NCBI RefSeq assembly: GCF_914767665.1
Contig: NC_059508.1
Coordinates: 1,736,001-1,800,000 of the forward strand
Direction of reading: 5' to 3'
Length of the DNA stretch: 64,000 bases
Origin: Harmonia axyridis
Lineage: Eukaryota > Arthropoda > Insecta > Coleoptera > Coccinellidae
The notes under the pieces were generated by a model. That model was not told the origin of the DNA. It saw nothing but the letters and a program-made list of their open reading frames with translations, and ran no database searches. The position numbers were made by a program, and so were the translations under genes. Within the stretch, counting starts at the first letter, position 1; each line of letters begins with the position of its first letter. Below, in pieces: positions 60,106 to 64,000 of this stretch.

Positions 60106-61345
60106 AATAAAAAAAAAATTTGACGACAACGTTTACTCATACCTGTAATCTGAGAAAAAGAAGTTTGATAATTGGTAATAATTTTTTTATTACCAATTCG
60201 GTTGCTCTAACCTTATACTGGATGTTCCTAAATTAGAGTTACGGATGAAAATGAGAGATTCCTTGGTTGATTTCAAGAATAAAAAGTCCCATGAATATGA
60301 GCCGCAACCGCTTTGTTTTCGAGATACAGGGTGTTTCTAGTGTGTCGTACTTTTTAGTGATGCTTATATCAGTTCATCAAATCTTTATTAATCTTCACTA
60401 CAGAGTGGGTAAATAAGTATCAAAACTTATAATTAATTCATTCATTACAGTTACTAGCAGGATCTTTATAATAATTTGTATTTTCCTGAGGATTACTAAA
60501 TTTTTTCTCGAAATCGATAGCAGATACGACAAAATTATAACGAACCAAAAAGTGTAGTACTGGACCAAAGTTTCCTTTTGAATATTTCTAAACTACCAGC
60601 GGTTCACCAAAAAATAGTTCTGGAGGAAAGAATCAGGCACTCTTCCAGAAAAATTATCACCCTGTAGATTAGCATTCAAAATTAGCATAGTACATGATGA
60701 AAACTTTCATTTTCGAATATCTATGGCCAATTCAAATGAAATATCTTGTGAAGGGAAGTTTATATGAGAAAAAAACTTAAACTTTAACACCTGTATCTCA
60801 AAAACAAAGTTGGGGTCTCATGTTATAGGACTTTATCTGAAAATGATCCGAGAAATCTGTCGTTTTCATTTGTACCTCCAATTTAGGAACACAAATAAAT
60901 TGCGATTTGAATGAAACACAATAAATGCTATAACAAATCCCAGACAATTTTTCTACGCGAATTACTCAGTTCAGTTCTTTTATAACTACAGAATTGAAAT
61001 TTTGTGACTAGAATGATACAAAAAACTGAAAACAACGGATAAGTGTATACCGATGACGAATGCAAAAATCACAGATGGCAAATAAGAGGCGGACAAAACG
61101 GATAGATAAAGGAAAATAAAATAATAAACCTCGTAAATAGACGTGCTTGTAGTGCAATAAATGTACTCATTTTGAAAGCGATAATAAACTCATAAACCGT
61201 GAAAGGGTCCGATTTTTTACTGCCGTATGGATTTCAAAGGAAAGTAAAATGATTATTGGTTCATTATGTGTAAAAGTTTTCGTTCTTTGTCTTTGCAATT
61301 TTATATTTTGGAAATCTTGGGGGTAATAATCCACAGTACCCTCCC
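60106..61345. mobile_element. hAT-like/family C composite, fourth copy (reverse orientation)
   Basis: Matches 2810-4048 in reverse: TTTGACGACAACGTTTACTC, TTGGTAATAATTTTTTTATT, the nested family C (60217-60893), CAAAAAACTGAAAACAACGG, GATAGATAAAGGAAAATAA and GAAAGCGATAATAAACTCAT (61175). The terminal CAAGGGCGTAG repeats are not preserved at either end. Confidence 0.75.
60217..60893. mobile_element. Foldback family C, nested (full length)
   Basis: Left end CTGGATGTTCCTAAATTAG, right end CTCCAATTTAGGAAC followed by ACA, arms pairing through GCAACCGCTTTGTTTTCGAG near 60307 and its complement near 60805. It occupies the same position in the host element as 3233-3886. Confidence 0.75.
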
Positions 61346-61616
61346 CATTTGGACGGCTTTAGCAATAGGAATACCTAGAAATGTTTAAGGTACGTTAGGG
61401 AAAGTCTGAATAGGGTTTCTGCAAATTAAAGAAAATCCAAAAACCCTATATTCGAGTGACAACTGATACAAACGAATGAAAATTTAGTGTGTTGATGTAA
61501 AATAGCGATGTCACCAGAAAAATAGAAATTTCAAGCAGAATATCGAAAAATTTACAGAATATTTCAGTTACAACAAATCCGACGAAATTGAAGTTTAATT
61601 TGTATAGGTAACTATA

Positions 61617-61977
61617 CAGGGTGAGTCTTTGACTTATATATACATATATTTCAACAGAAAATTCCTGAGGTCGAAAGAAACGCTTTTTTCCGATTCAAAT
61701 TTTTTTTCTCATTTAGTATAGCTGGTATGTTGGAGTTATCGTGACTTTGATGGATGGAAAAGATTCATCACAACCATAAAAAACTATATTCAAAAAATCA
61801 ATTTCTTTGATTCTATTTCATTTTCGAGATATAACTGAAAATTACATTTTTTATGGATTTTCAACAGCCTGTATCTTTTCAACCGAGCCGAATCGGAAAA
61901 GAATTGAAAAGTAAAAAAAGGTTTTGGCCTGAAGAACCTTCGGTTGAAATATATGTACAAGTCAAAGACTCACCCTG
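61617..61977. mobile_element. Foldback MITE, family F (361 bp)
   Basis: Ends CAGGGTGAGTCTTTGACTT and AAGTCAAAGACTCACCCTG are perfectly inverted over 19 bases, with TA on both sides. Pairing continues through ATATATTTCAAC / GTTGAAATATAT and a shorter central region. No coding capacity. Confidence 0.85.
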
Positions 61978-61979
61978 TA

Positions 61980-62400
61980 TAAAATAATCACTCCAATGTT
62001 CACGAAGGATTGTATAAACATATCCCTTCATCACTAACCGACATCAATTACGTAATTGTCAATCACATCTAATAATCATTTAGTTCTTTGGTCTCATGCG
62101 CATGAACAGCTTTCACGCGTGATTTTCTTGATTTTTTTTCAAAATTGATTTTCGAGGTAGTACGCTAATTTCATATAAATGGTTCAAATACATTTCTGAG
62201 ATTTTCAAATTCGTCTTGTACCTAGAATATTATTTTACAATATGAATTGAAGATCCATAATAATCGTTATGCGACGGCAAGTGGATTGCTTGTAGAAATT
62301 GAAACTTCGCAATATCTATTCTGTGGTTATTTTTTATTTAGTCAGTTTTTGGGATAAATTCAATGGATGTTCAAATTATTGACAATTCCTCCTTAATATA
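61980..62400. other. Spacer without recognisable features
   Basis: AT-rich, no repeat or gene identified. Confidence 0.35.
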
Positions 62401-63003
62401 TAGGGTGATTCACGGCCATGGCCTATTAGACGTTTATGGTAAACTAATCATAATTTTGTGCTGAGAATTTGCACATTGAGGTTTGAGACAATGATTTTTC
62501 TCCCTAAAATATTTTCAAACCACTTCAACTTCCGGTTATACCGGAAACAGACTACTATTTTCTTATTTCAAATTGCAAAGCCAAGCCGGTATATATTACT
62601 GCATCATTATATAGTTTATTCTATGACAATTATTTCAGTACTATGCTAAAACTTGCGTATAAATAACCTCAGCAGTTCATGAATTATTGAGATTCTTATG
62701 AAAAAAATTGTTGCTACGAGGACTCGCATTTTTTTTAAATGAAAAGAAAAGAATAAATAATCTCATTAACTCATGAACTGTTGAGTTTATACCCAAGTTA
62801 TAGCATATTATTAAAATTGTCATCAAATAAGCTATCTAATGAAACAATAATATACTGGGTGTGCCATTTGAAATAAGAAAGTAGTAGTCTGTTTTCGGTA
62901 TAACCGGAAGCTTAAGAAGTCTGATAATATTTTAGGGAGAAAGACCATTGTCTGAAATCCTAATATGCAAATTTTTAGCACAAAATTATTATTGGTTTTT
63001 ACC
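62401..63003. mobile_element. Foldback family A, short form (no B)
   Basis: The left end TAGGGTGATTCACGGCC is the family A terminus with its first base changed. Arms carry CTTCCGGTTATACCGGAAAC (62527) and the inverted GTTTTCGGTATAACCGGAAG (62890). The B portion seen in the other copies is absent and the arms meet around 62750. The right terminus is lost after GCACAAAATTATTATTGG. Confidence 0.8.
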
Positions 63004-63208
63004 TTGTATATAATACAAAAAATGAATTATATGATTCAATAGAATTGCGATAGAATAGATTCATATTCATACATTCGATATTTGTAGGGATCAAGTTCAT
63101 GTAAAGTTATTTAAAAAAATATTTGACTGATTGTTTTGTATATTGATTTATATTTCTATCCCCATGTTTAATAGGTTGGATAGATTTATATTTGAATTTT
63201 TCTTCCAG

Positions 63209-63463
63209 TATGTGTGATCTGTTCATGTCTAATGATTATCGGAATTTTTGTTTTATTTTGAATATGATAACACTGGGAAATACATCAAGACAGATGATGC
63301 TCATCTTATGCATCTTTATTCCTTTTCCATTCAATAACAGATATGATACAGATACAGGAATTTTGAAATATTGTTGGATTATTGCATTACTGGAATTTCC
63401 CGCTATTTTAGCTGTGAAAGTTATACACATAATGTCAGATCGATTTATAGCTGACATATGGAA
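63209..63463 (+). CDS. Putative internal exon of an unknown membrane protein
   Basis: A 255-base open segment lies between a good acceptor (TTTTTCTTCCAG) and a good donor (GTGAGTAACC). It encodes two hydrophobic stretches, one around QMMLILCIFIPFPF and one around CWIIALLEFPAILAVKVI, suggesting membrane helices. I do not recognise the family. The frame joins with phase 2 on the left and leaves phase 2 on the right. No neighbouring exon could be found within the window, so it may belong to a gene continuing to the right, or be a chance open frame. Confidence 0.3.
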
Positions 63464-64000
63464 GTGAGTAACCATCCATTGAGCGTTACAAGATAAAAAA
63501 ACAAAACAAACTGGACCTTCGAGATATCGAATAACAAGAACCACTTGACTTCGCAAATAATTTTCACTGATGAAGCTCATTTTTGAACCATTTTTGCTTC
63601 GTATAAACAGAAAAAACTGACGAGTTTGGGGCTCAGGAAATCCTCAAATGTTTCATTAGAAAGGAACCTAAAAAGTGTCTTGAGCAATGGACTGTTTTTC
63701 TTCAAGTAGGAGTCACAGAAACGATAAATGCTGTGTTGATGAGATTTTCCGGAAAACGCCAATTTTGAGTGGCAAGTCCCTCAAAAATCTTAAATGATAA
63801 TAGCAATAATTTTTAAGATTTTGCAATTTTATTTATAAATATGCTTTAAAGATATTTTGTTTGGTGTAAAAAACTCGCTATAAGTAACAAGTGAAGAGCA
63901 TAAAGTGGATTCAACATCAATATTCTGTAGGATCAAGAAAAACTCTTTCTGTAATTAATGAGTTTGTTGTTATCGATCCTTTGATCACACCTGTGTGCCT
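63464..64000. other. Right flank without recognisable features
   Basis: No gene or repeat recognised. A minus-strand open frame at 63577-63762 has no family resemblance. Confidence 0.35.

Overview
The window looks like a gene-poor, AT-rich stretch of an insect nuclear genome, most plausibly a beetle. That placement is an inference from the transposon landscape and the insect-like gene set; no taxonomic marker is present. Genes have GT-AG introns, and there are no prokaryotic-style operons. Three host genes are clear. (1) A plus-strand KIF21-family kinesin occupies 18856-22849; its 5' exon(s) were not found. (2) A minus-strand KRTCAP2/KCP2 gene (oligosaccharyltransferase accessory subunit) occupies 23219-23931 and converges on the kinesin, with its start-codon exon unresolved. 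(3) A complete plus-strand endophilin A gene has coding exons from 33563 to 46258, including an N-terminal BAR domain, a likely in-frame cassette exon and a C-terminal SH3 domain. A possible orphan membrane-protein exon lies at 63209-63463.

Most of the rest is mobile DNA. 0.5-18.5 kb: foldback (long inverted-repeat) elements, a hAT-like composite element with a perfect 8-bp target duplication, irritans-type mariner copies, a reverse-transcriptase remnant interrupted by a mariner, a 167-bp hAT MITE, a second Tc1/mariner-type relic, and a nested Tc1-like MITE. 18.9-24 kb: kinesin and KRTCAP2. 24-33.5 kb: mostly featureless, with one 1.15-kb foldback, a smaller inverted repeat and a truncated mariner. 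33.5-46.3 kb: endophilin A, whose introns carry a degenerate hAT transposase, a reverse-transcriptase fragment and a 1.4-kb foldback. 46.3-50.2 kb: endophilin 3' region and low-information sequence with small hairpins. 50.2-55.1 kb: a ~225-bp satellite interrupted by a 3.7-kb DNA transposon that has ~36-bp terminal inverted repeats, an ATAT 4-bp target duplication and a ~850-residue DDE-type transposase in two overlapping frames. 55.1-63.0 kb: further hAT-like, mariner and foldback copies, with nesting.

The most unusual signal is that several sequence-unrelated foldback families share one terminal motif, TA-CAGGGTG...CACCCTG-TA, as if a single unseen transposase mobilises many different hairpin cargos. 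Second is the satellite-resident transposon, whose two transposase frames join exactly at a T_TTT_TTT slippery heptamer. No CRISPR array, rRNA or tRNA gene was recognised.
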